A stretch of 55,042 nt of DNA from Streptomyces ureilyticus (GTDB taxonomy: Bacteria > Actinomycetota > Actinomycetes > Streptomycetales > Streptomycetaceae). Positions 32,693 through 41,127 of this stretch are shown piece by piece. Position numbers and translations under genes: made by a program. Position 1 is the stretch's first letter. Each line of letters opens with the position of its first letter. The notes below the pieces were generated by a model that was not told the DNA's origin, searched no databases, and saw nothing but the letters and a program-made list of their open reading frames with translations. Location of the stretch: the NCBI RefSeq assembly GCF_011045025.1, contig NZ_JAAKZX010000041.1:1-55042 (forward strand), in the 5' to 3' direction.

Positions 32693-33661
32693 ATGGGTGA
32701 GGTTCTCGTCCTGGTCGAGCACGCGGACGGTCGCGTTCGCAAGCCGGCCCTCGAACTGCTGACACTGGCCCGTCGTATCGGCGAGCCGTCCGCCGTAGTC
32801 CTCGGAGCCGGCGAGGCCGCCGACAGCATCCGGGCCAAGGCCGCCGAGTACGGCGCGGTGAAGGTGTACGTCGCAGACGCGGCGCAATTCGCCGACTACC
32901 ACGTCGTCCCCAAGGTCGACGCGCTGGCGCAGATCGCCCGGGCTGCCGATGCTGTCGCCCTTCTCGTCACTTCCAGTGGTGAAGGCAAGGAGATCGCCGC
33001 GCGAGTGGCACTGCGCCTGAACTCCGGCATCATCACAGACGCGATCAATGTGCATGCCGGGGAAAGGGGCCCGATCGCCACTCAATCGGTGTTCGCCGCC
33101 TCCTACCAGGTGACCTCCACGGTGACCGAAGGGACCCCGGTCATCACGGTCAAGCCCAATGCGACCAGTCCGGAACCGGCACCTGCCGAAGGTACGGTGG
33201 AGAACGTCTCCGTGACCTTCTCCGCGGCTGCCACTGGTACCAAGGTCGTCTCGCGTGTGGCGCGAGTGTCGTCCGGCCGCCCGGAGCTGACGGAGGCGGC
33301 GATGATTGTCTCCGGCGGCCGTGGTGTCGGGGCCGCCGAGGGCTTCTCGGTCGTGGAGGAACTCGCCGACTCGCTGGGCGCGGCCGTCGGTGCCTCGCGA
33401 GCTGCGGTGGACGCCGGCTGGTATCCGCACAGCAACCAGGTGGGCCAGACCGGGAAGCAGGTCTCGCCGCAGCTGTACATCGCCAACGGCATCTCTGGGG
33501 CGATTCAGCATCGCGCGGGTATGCAGACGTCCAAGACCATCGTCGCGGTGAACAAGGATCCGGAAGCACCGATCTTCGACCTCAGCGACTTCGGTGTCGT
33601 GGGTGACCTGTTCGATGTGCTGCCCCAACTGACCGCCCAGATCAAGGCACGGAAGAGCTGA
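32693..33661 (+). CDS. etfA: Electron transfer flavoprotein alpha subunit
   Basis: Carries FAD and passes electrons to ETF-quinone oxidoreductase, which is not in the window. The 322-residue protein shows the N-terminal domain (VLVLVEHADGRVRKPALELL) and the conserved C-terminal FAD domain with VSGGRGVGAAEGF, QVGQTGKQVSPQLYIANGIS, GAIQHRAGM and the final IVAVNKDPEAPIF. It follows etfB by 32 bases with GGAG before ATG 32693. Confidence 0.96.
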   Translation: MGEVLVLVEHADGRVRKPALELLTLARRIGEPSAVVLGAGEAADSIRAKAAEYGAVKVYVADAAQFADYHVVPKVDALAQIARAADAVALLVTSSGEGKEIAARVALRLNSGIITDAINVHAGERGPIATQSVFAASYQVTSTVTEGTPVITVKPNATSPEPAPAEGTVENVSVTFSAAATGTKVVSRVARVSSGRPELTEAAMIVSGGRGVGAAEGFSVVEELADSLGAAVGASRAAVDAGWYPHSNQVGQTGKQVSPQLYIANGISGAIQHRAGMQTSKTIVAVNKDPEAPIFDLSDFGVVGDLFDVLPQLTAQIKARKS

Positions 33662-33728
33662 CGTGCGGGTGCTACGAGCCCGGCGGTGAAGTGCCCTGTA
33701 TCGGTTCCCTGCGAGAGGGGTGCAATTG

Positions 33729-33985
33729 TCAAGACCTGTGGATGGGAGCTGTGCCGACCCAGCGGTGGTAGGCGTCTACGTCGACGTTGCTGCCGCACAC
33801 GATGGTGAGAACGTGTCGGCCGGCGAAGCGGTCGCGGTCTTCGAGGATCGCTGCGATGCCGAGCGTGGCCGAAGGTTCGACGACGAGGCCGGCGTGGTCA
33901 AGGAGCATCCGCATACCGGAGATGATCGACGGCTCCTGGACCAGGACGGCGTCGTTCTCATACCGCTGAGCTTGTCCTACCTGAC
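33729..33985 (-). pseudogene. C-terminal fragment of a serine/threonine dehydratase
   Basis: The minus-strand frame reads GMRMLLDHAGLVVEPSATLG, then IAAILEDRDRFAGRHVLTIV and CGSNVDVDAYHRWV, the end of PLP-dependent threonine dehydratase/serine racemase proteins. Only about 80 residues remain; the PLP-binding half is absent. Confidence 0.65.
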
Positions 33986-34639
33986 CGTCGCCCTACCGCG
34001 CGGGGTGCGGCGCGCAGGCGCCGGATGCCGCCCCGAACGGCGTCGACGGCGACGACGTGCAACGCACGAACCCTGCCCCGCACATCGCGGGGGCGGGTAC
34101 GTATCCGAGCGCCGGGCCGGCCTTGCACCTGCATTTCCCCGCAGGAAGCGGGGCATCTTCCCTTGGACCACCGACGCAGTACCAGTCGACCGGAGTTGCG
34201 GCGACCAGCTCAAGATCCCCTCGCGGGCGAGAACCAGAGCGCCCGGCCCGGGCGCGGAAGCGGTTGAGGTGGTACACCATGCGGGTTCCGCGTCCGTCTG
34301 TGCTGCCGGCGGTGGCCGCCTCCCAGCAGGCACCGACCGCCTCGTTGAAGAACACGTGCGAGGACGCAGGCTGGTCGTGGTCTTGGCGACGGTGACTTCT
34401 ACCAGCAGCCGCTCCCCCCTTGGCAGGGCCGGGGTGCGCTCATGACACGCGCCCGAGAGCCGAGATCTCGCACCAGCGGAAGCAGCGTGGTGGTGCGCTA
34501 CAGCCGCAACGAGGACCGTCCGCCGTACGGGCTGATCGAGGACGAAACTAGTGCGGACGAAGAGGCAGAAGCCGACGCATGAAAACGCCCTCCCAAACAC
34601 GGGCCTTTCCTTGGCAGCAGGCTGCCCCCCAAAGGCACA
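33986..34639. other. About 650 bp without a recognised gene
   Basis: No frame shows a family I know. A short plus-strand frame, 34442-34582, would encode 46 residues ending in an acidic tail (LIEDETSADEEAEADA) but has no clear ribosome-binding site. The stretch lies between gene remnants and is probably decayed DNA. Confidence 0.45.
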
Positions 34640-34981
34640 GCGTTACGGATCACGGCCACCGGGCGTTCGTCTCCGTCAAGCGCAGGCAGAACACCATCAA
34701 GACCACCACGTTCAGCTGCGGCCAGGGCCGCATGCACGAAAAGACCGCCTTGCGCACCGAGGGCATCGCCGAGCAGTTCCGCACCATCCCACGGTCAGGG
34801 CCCAGGTCGACTCCGGTACCAGGGGCTGGCCAAGGAGTTCCCCGACCAGGTCAGTGCACCGCCGAAGAAGCCCGCGGACGAGGCGTGCGACGGCGACAAG
34901 TACATCTGGCAGGAGGCCAGGCGCCGCCAGTGCTCGGACCGGATCTGCGTCGAGCACACCAACGCCGAGCTCCCACCGTGA
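34640..34981 (+). pseudogene. IS5-like DDE transposase remnant
   Basis: Pieces of one protein lie in different frames: FVSVKRRQNTIKTTTFSCGQ, RMHEKTALRTEGIAEQFR, VRAQVDSG, then YQGLAKEFPDQVSAPPKKPA and RRRQCSDRICVEHTNAEL before a stop at 34979-34981. The order matches the C-terminal half of DDE_Tnp_4-type transposases of actinobacteria. There are at least two frameshifts and both ends are lost. Its end is joined to an XRE gene from another element. Confidence 0.7.
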
Positions 34982-35307
34982 TCAAGAAGATGGGCTACTG
35001 GTGGCAGCTGCGGCACCGGATGGCCGAGCAAGGCATGTTCCAAACCTCGGATCTCGTGCCGCGGCTGGCCGAGCGTGGCGTCGTGCTGCCCCGTGAGCAG
35101 GTGTACCGGCTGGTGACCCGGCCGCCGCAGCGCCTGAGCATGGACATCCTCGTCGCGCTCTGCGACATCCTGGACTGCACACCAAACGACCTGATCAAGC
35201 CCGAGGTCGTCAACACCCCGGTCCGCAAGCCCAGTGGTGGGGGAGACGCTGGCCCGGCGCCGGTCACGCCCCGCCGCTCGGTGGTCCGTCGCCCCGGCCG
35301 TCTTTGA
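34978..35307 (+). CDS. XRE/Cro-type DNA-binding protein, probable remnant of a Tn554-like element
   Basis: A 109-residue protein: GYWWQLRHRMAEQGMFQTSD and LSMDILVALCDILDCTPNDL form a Cro-type helix-turn-helix, followed by a basic tail. It is related to the XRE protein at 39177 (both have LAALC/LVALC, then '(L/I)(E/D)CTPNDLI'), which sits between two recombinase genes of a transposon. No recombinase is left here, so this is probably what remains of a second such element. The GTG start overlaps the stop of the transposase remnant; no ribosome-binding site is evident. Confidence 0.6.
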   Translation: MIKKMGYWWQLRHRMAEQGMFQTSDLVPRLAERGVVLPREQVYRLVTRPPQRLSMDILVALCDILDCTPNDLIKPEVVNTPVRKPSGGGDAGPAPVTPRRSVVRRPGRL

Positions 35308-35510
35308 ACTCACCGGCGACCGCACAGGCGCGAGCGTCGGACTTGGCGGCTGCCCGGCATCAGCTCGTCGCCGCCGTCCGCGCAGTAGTGGGCGAGACGA
35401 TGGCCGCCGAAGCACGGCTGTGTCCCGTCCCGCCTCGTTGCCGTCGGGCGATGGGTGACGAGGCGTTCCGCGCCCAGCGACGTCTAGTGTCGCGCGCCCT
35501 TCAGATACGT
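35304..35510 (+). pseudogene. Possible 5' fragment of the next gene of the same lost element
   Basis: A frame from TTG 35304, overlapping the XRE stop, reads SPATAQARASDLAAARHQLV and AAVRAVVGETMAAEARLCPV, a helical Ala-rich start with typical codon use. Similarity to a recombinase-associated protein is only suspected. The reading fades near 35510, where the promoter region of the TetR gene begins. Confidence 0.3.
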
Positions 35511-35525
35511 AACGCTTGCGAATTC

Positions 35526-35541
35526 TTGCGCACCTGCGCAA
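35526..35541. promoter_or_regulatory. Operator-like dyad upstream of the intact TetR gene
   Basis: TTGCGCA-CC-TGCGCAA, a perfect seven-base inverted repeat 10 bases before the TetR ATG at 35552. The position suggests autorepression of the TetR-esterase pair. Confidence 0.6.
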
Positions 35542-35551
35542 TACTTTGGTC

Positions 35552-36187
35552 ATGATGCTTGAGTCCCCCACGCTGCCGCCTGCCCGGGATCGCCGCGTTC
35601 GCCGATCCCGGGCCGTGCTCATGGCGGCCGCAGTGACGCTCGTGAGCGAGCGGGGCACTGCTGATGTGCCCGTCGCGGAGATCGCCGACACCGCGGACGT
35701 GAGCCGGCGGCTGGTGTACCAGCAGTTCCACGACCGCGAGACGCTGTTGCTGGAGGCCGCGCTCGACCTCGCGCGCCGGGAGTTGCTGCCCCGCATCACC
35801 GAGGACTGGTCATCCGAAGGCGCCGTGTCCGCCAAGGCACTAGCGCTGGCCGAACACATGGCCAGCCATCGGCGGTTCTATCGAGCCCTGTACACGAGTC
35901 CCTGCGGCTTCGCCATGAGCAAGGCGTTGAACAGCCTCTTCCTCCCGGTCAACCGCCAAGCGGTGTGCGACACCTACGGCAGGCAGATCGACGAGCGCAC
36001 GACCGAAGACATCGCTGCGTTCCTCACCGGGGGCTGGGGTGACTTCGTCCGCGCGTGGGTGGTCGAGGACCCGGATCCACTCGATCCACACGAGTTCACC
36101 AGCCGGCTGGTGCACATCGCGTCGATGGTGCTCCCGCAGGGCCGACCGACATCCGCAACCTTCAAAGGAGCAGACGATGGCAACTGA
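35552..36187 (+). CDS. TetR-family transcriptional regulator
   Basis: A 211-residue repressor-type protein with N-terminal HTH (VPVAEIADTADVSRRLVYQQ, then FHDRETLLLEAALDLARREL) and a ligand-binding helical domain (HMASHRRFYRALYTSPCGFA). It is a paralogue of the broken TetR at 27613; both end in an overlap with a carboxylic-ester hydrolase gene. ATG 35552 or 35555 is the start; a perfect dyad directly upstream suggests autoregulation. The stop lies eight bases inside the esterase gene. Confidence 0.87.
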   Translation: MMLESPTLPPARDRRVRRSRAVLMAAAVTLVSERGTADVPVAEIADTADVSRRLVYQQFHDRETLLLEAALDLARRELLPRITEDWSSEGAVSAKALALAEHMASHRRFYRALYTSPCGFAMSKALNSLFLPVNRQAVCDTYGRQIDERTTEDIAAFLTGGWGDFVRAWVVEDPDPLDPHEFTSRLVHIASMVLPQGRPTSATFKGADDGN

Positions 36188-37712
36188 GGTGCAACCCGAG
36201 GTACGCACCACCGCAGGGACCGTGCGCGGGCGCTGGGAGGACGAACTCGCTGTCTTCCGGGGCATCCCCTACGCCGCACCACCCGTCGGCGAAGCGCGGT
36301 TCGCCGCGCCCCAGCCCGCACCACGCTGGGACGGTGTGCGCGAGACCGTCGCCTTTGGCTCACCGGCGCCGCAGGACTACGCCGGCTTCCGGCATCTCAA
36401 CCTCGGCGGCGGCGGCGAGCGACCGAAGTCGACCGGCGGGGACTGGCTGACACTGAACGTGTGGACGCCAGCCCCGGATCGGGCCGCAGGCCTTCCGGTG
36501 ATGGTGTGGATCCACGGCGGGGCCTACAAATTGGGTTCTGGCGCAGACGCACTCGCCAACCCCCGGATCGCCCGGGAGGGCAACCTGGTGCTGGTCAGCC
36601 TCAACTACCGGCTCGGCATCGAAGGCTTCGCCGCCATTGAGGGCGCCCCACCCAACCGCGGCCTCCTCGACCAGATCGCCGCCCTGCAATGGGTACAGGA
36701 CAACATCGCCACGTTCGGCGGCAACCCCGACCGCGTCACCGTGTTCGGCGAATCTGCCGGCGGCAGCTCCGTCGGCACCCTGATGGCCATGCCTGCCGCG
36801 GCCGGGCTCTTCCACAGGGCCATCGCACAGAGCTTCGGCGGCCCCTTCCTCACACCCGAGCTGGCCACCGACATCACCACCGCCATCGCCCGCCAACGAG
36901 GCCGGCGCCCCACCGTCGCCGACCTGTCCACGGTGGAACCGAACGACCTGGCCAAGGCCGGCGAGGAGACCGCCGCGACCCAGCACCAGCACCTCGACAG
37001 GTGGGGTCCGATGGCCGCGCACCTCACCTTCTTCGCCCCGACTGTGGACGGCGAGGTGCTCCCAGCTACCCCCTACAGGGCATTGGCAGCAGGCGCCGGG
37101 CGCGATATCGAGCTAATCGCCGGGCACACCCGCGACGAGTACCAACTCTTCCTGGTCACGTCCGGGAAACTGGGCACGATTGACGATCAGGAAGCGGCCC
37201 GAGTGCTCGACGTCTTCGGCCCCGGCTCGAACGCCGAGAAGGCCTACCGTGCGGCCTTCCCGGAGGCCACTGCAGATCGACTCTGGGAACGGGTCCAGTC
37301 CGACTGGCTCTTCCGCATGCCCACCCTCCGGCTGGCCGAAGCCCACGCGACCGGCGGCGGACGAACCCGCTTCTACGAGCTGACTTGGGCCTCCCCTGGC
37401 GCCGGGGGCCTACTCGGCGCATGTCACGGCCTCGACCAGCCGTTGGTCTTCGGCGACTTCGACAGCGGATTCGGTCAGATGCTGTTGGGCGGCCCGGTGC
37501 CATCGGCTGAGACCGTGGCGGTATCCGCGCATATGCGCTCGGCATGGATCGCATTCGCCATCCACGCAGATCCCGGGTGGCCCACCTTCGACACCGAACA
37601 CCGGCTGACCCAACTTTTCGACGCAGTACCCACCGTCGCCGCCTACCCCGAGGAAAGCTCGCGACAGCTCTGGGAGCACGACGACATGGCGCCACTGCCA
37701 CTGCTGCAGTAA
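36177..37712 (+). CDS. Type B carboxylesterase
   Basis: A 511-residue esterase of the pnbA/cholinesterase group: oxyanion hole MVWIHGGAYKLG, nucleophile Ser193 in VFGESAGGSSVG, the typical N terminus (FRGIPYAAPPVGEARFAAPQ), and a likely catalytic His in GACHGLDQPLVF. AGGAG lies upstream of ATG 36177, which overlaps the TetR end by 11 bases, so both are co-translated. Hydrolyses an ester of unknown nature; it could release an aromatic acid for cluster A, but this is only a guess from position. Confidence 0.9.
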   Translation: MATEVQPEVRTTAGTVRGRWEDELAVFRGIPYAAPPVGEARFAAPQPAPRWDGVRETVAFGSPAPQDYAGFRHLNLGGGGERPKSTGGDWLTLNVWTPAPDRAAGLPVMVWIHGGAYKLGSGADALANPRIAREGNLVLVSLNYRLGIEGFAAIEGAPPNRGLLDQIAALQWVQDNIATFGGNPDRVTVFGESAGGSSVGTLMAMPAAAGLFHRAIAQSFGGPFLTPELATDITTAIARQRGRRPTVADLSTVEPNDLAKAGEETAATQHQHLDRWGPMAAHLTFFAPTVDGEVLPATPYRALAAGAGRDIELIAGHTRDEYQLFLVTSGKLGTIDDQEAARVLDVFGPGSNAEKAYRAAFPEATADRLWERVQSDWLFRMPTLRLAEAHATGGGRTRFYELTWASPGAGGLLGACHGLDQPLVFGDFDSGFGQMLLGGPVPSAETVAVSAHMRSAWIAFAIHADPGWPTFDTEHRLTQLFDAVPTVAAYPEESSRQLWEHDDMAPLPLLQ

Positions 37713-37722
37713 CCGTACCTAA

Positions 37723-37807
37723 TGTCAACGGTCATTGAGATGCCCAGGTGGGTGGCCGTTGGGTGTCCAGGCTGGTGGCCATCAGAAACCCAGGTGTGTG
37801 GCCGGTG
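37723..37807. repeat. IS21-family end with three 23-bp-spaced repeats
   Basis: The end begins TGTCAACGGTCATTGAGATG and is followed by three related 19-bp repeats starting at 37743, 37766 and 37789 (CCCAGGTGGGTGGCCGTTG, TCCAGGCTGGTGGCCATCA, CCCAGGTGTGTGGCCGGTG), each 23 bp apart. IS21-family ends carry such multiple transposase-binding repeats. It lies next to the istB C terminus. Confidence 0.7.
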
Positions 37808-37826
37808 GTGTTCCTGGGGGTGGGGG

Positions 37827-37970
37827 TCAGTTCAAGGGGACCACTCCCTTCCCGGCGAGGGCCTCGGCGAGGCGGTGTGAGTCGCCGGTGGTGGTCACGA
37901 GGTGAGCGTGATGCATGAGGCGGTCGGTGCTCGCGCCCGCGAGGGTCTTCGGCATGATCGTGTCGAAGCC
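37827..37970 (-). pseudogene. istB: istB (IS21 helper ATPase), C-terminal part split off by a transposon
   Basis: The minus-strand frame reads GFDTIMPKTLAGASTDRLMH, then HAHLVTTTGDSHRLAEALAG and KGVVPLN with stop at 37827: the end of IstB. The N-terminal side of the same protein (...TSNIHPS) is found at 41174-41290, so the 3.2-kb element between them was inserted into istB after the codons for HPS. Confidence 0.8.
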
Positions 37971-38109
37971 ATCTGGGGCTGGCACTTGTTCCCTCACAAG
38001 AGTTGCCCCTGCCACCTGGCCGTATCTCCCTCCCGCAGTCCTCGTTGGTTCTCGCGGTAGCACACCGGTTTTCAAGGTGCTGCCTTGACCGTTCAGGCGC
38101 GAGGAAGGT

Positions 38110-39180
38110 GTGCCGGTGGGCGAGGCGAGACTGCAGGTCATCGCGGGTGGGGCCGTCCCGCAGGAGCCGCTGACGACGGATCCGTGGCTGTTCCAGACCG
38201 CGTGCGTCGACGCGTTCGTCGCCTTGTGGCGGGCCCGTGGCTTCAGCCCGGTGACCATCGACAACGACATCGGTCTGCTCGAGCGGACCCTCCAGGCCCT
38301 GGGCTGGCCTGCGTGGGAGGTCACGTCCGAGGACATCGACCGCGTGGTCGGTGACCTGGCGGTGCAGGGCCGCAAGACATCGACGCGACGCGAGTATGTG
38401 CAGATCTTCAAGGGCTTCCATCGGTTCCTGCAGGCCCGCAAGGCAGCCGAGATCGAGGCCGTCTTCGGCATCCGACTGGTCTGCCCGATCGACGAGTTCA
38501 ATGCCTCCCGTCATGTCGGTGACGACTCCCCGGCCCTTCTCCCTCCACCGACCCCGGAGCGGATCAACGAGTTCTTCGACTTCATGAAGGAGCGGATCGC
38601 GACCGCGAGGAAGTACGGTCCCGCTGCGAGGGATTATGCAATGTTTCGGACGCTGTATCACGCCGGGCTTCGAGCCGACGAGGCGTCGTTGCTGGAGAAG
38701 CCGGACCTGCACTTCTCCCGTGGCCCGTTCGGCAAACTCCATGTCCGGTTCGGCAAGGGCGCCCATACTTCCGGGCCGCGGCCTCGCTGGGTGCCCATGC
38801 TCGACGGCCTCGATCTGGTGCTGCGATGGTTCCTGGAGGACGTGCGGCCCAAGTTCCCTGATTCTCCGGTGCTGTTCGCCGACGAGTCCGGCGGCAGTCT
38901 GCATCGCGGGACCATCCGCAACCGCCTTCGCTATCTGATGGAACTCGAAGGCCGCCCGGCAGCCGACCGGTTCAGCCCGCATGCCCTGCGAAGAGCGTGC
39001 GCGACGCACAACTACGAACGCGGCGTCGACCTGGTGGCGATCCAGCAGATGCTCGGTCACTGGACGGTCAGCTCGACCATGCGTTATGTCCGGCCCTCGG
39101 CGACCTTCATCGAGGACGCCTATCAACGGGCGGTCGCCGGCACCCTGGCTGAACTGACCGGGAAGGACACCACGGCATGA
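38110..39180 (+). CDS. Tyrosine recombinase/integrase, TnpA-like
   Basis: A 356-residue site-specific recombinase with an N-terminal SAM-like domain (TIDNDIGLLERTLQALGWPA) and a complete catalytic domain: Arg in YHAGLRADEAS, Lys in FGKGAH, HALRRACATHNY with His-X-X-Arg, LGHW, and the nucleophile Tyr in STMRYVRPS. GTG 38110 was chosen, preceded by GAGGAAGG. Its stop overlaps the XRE start. It is likely active even though its partner gene is broken. Confidence 0.9.
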   Translation: MPVGEARLQVIAGGAVPQEPLTTDPWLFQTACVDAFVALWRARGFSPVTIDNDIGLLERTLQALGWPAWEVTSEDIDRVVGDLAVQGRKTSTRREYVQIFKGFHRFLQARKAAEIEAVFGIRLVCPIDEFNASRHVGDDSPALLPPPTPERINEFFDFMKERIATARKYGPAARDYAMFRTLYHAGLRADEASLLEKPDLHFSRGPFGKLHVRFGKGAHTSGPRPRWVPMLDGLDLVLRWFLEDVRPKFPDSPVLFADESGGSLHRGTIRNRLRYLMELEGRPAADRFSPHALRRACATHNYERGVDLVAIQQMLGHWTVSSTMRYVRPSATFIEDAYQRAVAGTLAELTGKDTTA

Positions 39181-39491
39181 AGATTCAATGGCGGCTGCGG
39201 CTGGCCGCCGCCCAGCGCGAGGTGTGGACCGGGACCCAGTTGCGGCGACTGCTGGCCGAGAAGGCCGGTCTCGAGTTGTCCTCGGCGTCGGTGTCCGCGC
39301 TGTTCACCAAGAAACCCTCGCAGGTGAAGATGACCACCCTGGCCGCGTTGTGCACTGCCCTGGAGTGCACTCCCAATGACCTGATCGAGGTCGACACCAC
39401 CCCGGTCGAGCGGCCGATCGCACCCTCTCGCCCCGTCGCCGACTTACCCAAGGCCGCCTCCTCTCGGGGCCGGTCGATGCCGCCGATGTGA
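39177..39491 (+). CDS. XRE-type helix-turn-helix protein of the transposon
   Basis: A 104-residue protein starting at ATG 39177, overlapping the recombinase stop. The HTH covers GTQLRRLLAEKAGLELSSAS and VSALFTKKPSQVKMTTLAAL; the tail is Pro-rich and basic. It stands where Tn554 has tnpC, which sets orientation and efficiency of transposition, but the folds may not be the same. Related to the protein at 34978. Confidence 0.75.
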   Translation: MKIQWRLRLAAAQREVWTGTQLRRLLAEKAGLELSSASVSALFTKKPSQVKMTTLAALCTALECTPNDLIEVDTTPVERPIAPSRPVADLPKAASSRGRSMPPM

Positions 39492-39503
39492 CGGGAGGAG
39501 GCG

Positions 39504-41127
39504 ATGGGCAAGAGGCAACGGGACTGCGTCACCTGCGGTGCCCCCGTGGGATATCTCGACCGACTCCACTGCTGCTTGTGCTGGCGCCGGGTGAAGGAAC
39601 AGGCGGCCAAGGCCCCGTGTCCCTCGTGCGGACGCGACCGCGTCCTGCAGAGCGACACCGGTCGCTGCATCATTTGCTCGCGTGTCTGCGAACAGTGCGG
39701 ACATCCGGTCAGGTCGCCACAGAACCAGCTGTGCCGCGAATGCCGGCGCAAGGCCGGACAGTTGGCCGGCCAGCGCATGTGTCCACGCTGCGGCAAGCTG
39801 GGCTATCTGCGCGAGACGACCGGCTGGTGCGGTCACTGTTCCAGGCCCCGGCCGCAGAAGCAGCCGCCACGGGTCTGCCGTGAATGCGGGCAGCTCAGAC
39901 GGCATTAAGGGCTGGGATTGTGCTCGGCCTGCTGGCAAAAGCACCCCGGCCGTCCCTTCGTCCGCGGCGAACACCTCCGCGAACGACTCGTCGATCCGCC
40001 CGAGTGGCTCGAGGAGTTCGTGGCCGAGGTCGCCGCCCGCCACTGCGTCGCCAGGGCCTGCGGCTTCATCACCGACCTGGGACGGCTTTTGAACGACGAG
40101 CATTCGAACTCGCCCCAGGCTCTGTTGGAACGCTCCCGCAAACCCGGACGGTCCATGGGTTCCTTCGCCCGTGCACTCGAGGACTTCTTCACCCACCGCG
40201 GTCTCGCCCTGCCCACCGACCAGACCGAGCGGCTCGCCGCGGGACGTCGTCGCTGCCGCATCGAGGCCGTGCCCGAACCGCTCCGAGCGGCCGTCTCGGA
40301 GTTCGACCTCTCCCGGATGCGGGCCCAGGACCGAGCCCGCCGGGCCGGCACTCGCCCCCGCAGCAACCACACACCTGGAAACGGCCCTGGCCATCCTGCG
40401 TGACCTTGCCCTCTTCCTGATCAACGAACAGGGCAAGGATGACTGGGCGCTCGTCGACATCCACGACATCGAAGCCTTCCTCACGACGTTGCCCAAAGCC
40501 CGAAAACGACGGCTGACCGTGCTGCGGCAGTTCTTCCGGTTCGCGCGGGTCCGCAAACTGGTGCTGGTCGACCCGACCCACGGCCTGGTCGCCAAGGGGA
40601 CCAACGGCTTCCGCGGCAAGACCCTCACCCTCGACCAGCAGCGCGAGCTCTTCCGCCGGTGGACCACCGGCGAGCACGTCCATCCGCACGAGGCACTGGT
40701 GGGAATGCTCGCACTGCTTCACGGGGCCTCCAGCTCGGAGGCCCGCCTGCTGCTGGTCACCGACGTGGACCACGTCACCCAGACGGTCAGGCTCGGCAAG
40801 CGCCCCCATCCCGTTCCGCTGGACCCCGCTTCCTGGACGGTGCTGCAGCGGTGTCTGATCCACCGTGACCGATGGCGAACCGACAATCCGCATGTCATGG
40901 TCACCAAAGGAACAAAGGCCGGGCGAAGCCCGGCCTCAACTGCCTACCTCTCCCACGTCCTTGACGACTGTGGATACCCGCCCCGGATCATCCGCAGCAC
41001 CCGCCTCGTCGATCTGGTGAACACCATGGACCCCAAGCTCGTCGCCGCGGCCTTCGGCATGGACCCACAAGCTGCCCTGATCTATCTCGGCGACCACGTC
41101 GACGAAGGCCGCCTGCCGAACCCGTGA
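39504..41127 (+). pseudogene. Zinc-ribbon tyrosine recombinase, TnpB-like, broken by a stop and a frameshift
   Basis: From ATG 39504 (after GGAGGAGG) the N terminus is a multi-zinc-ribbon region (CVTCGAP, CCLCWRR, CPSCGRDR, CSRVCEQCGHP, CPRCGKLGYL, CRECGQLRRH). A TAA at 39906-39908 interrupts it; the same frame goes on with LCSACWQKHPGRPFVRGEHL to about 40374. One extra C there moves the rest to another frame: LETALAILRDLALFLINEQG, then the recombinase-like domain (LGKRPHPVPL, RSTRLVDLVNTMDPKLVAAA, IYLGDHVDEGRL). Joined, it would be about 540 residues. Two separate genes by design is possible but the cut through one domain argues against it. Confidence 0.7.

Noticed and set aside
30732..32765. 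Open minus-strand frame of 677 codons opposite the amidohydrolase and etfB genes
   Set aside because: Antisense shadow of two clear genes; composition is that of a complement frame.
33993..34355. Minus-strand frame of 120 codons
   Set aside because: No family motif, unusual Cys/Trp/Arg content, surrounded by gene remnants; not convincing as a gene.
37743..37807. Three evenly spaced repeats considered as a CRISPR array
   Set aside because: Spacers would be only four bases long and repeats are imperfect; position at an IS21 end explains them.
39504..40403. The zinc-ribbon frame and the following frame as two independent small genes
   Set aside because: The stop at 39906 interrupts a continuous protein that resumes nine bases later in the same frame, and the downstream shift cuts through one domain; a broken single gene is simpler.
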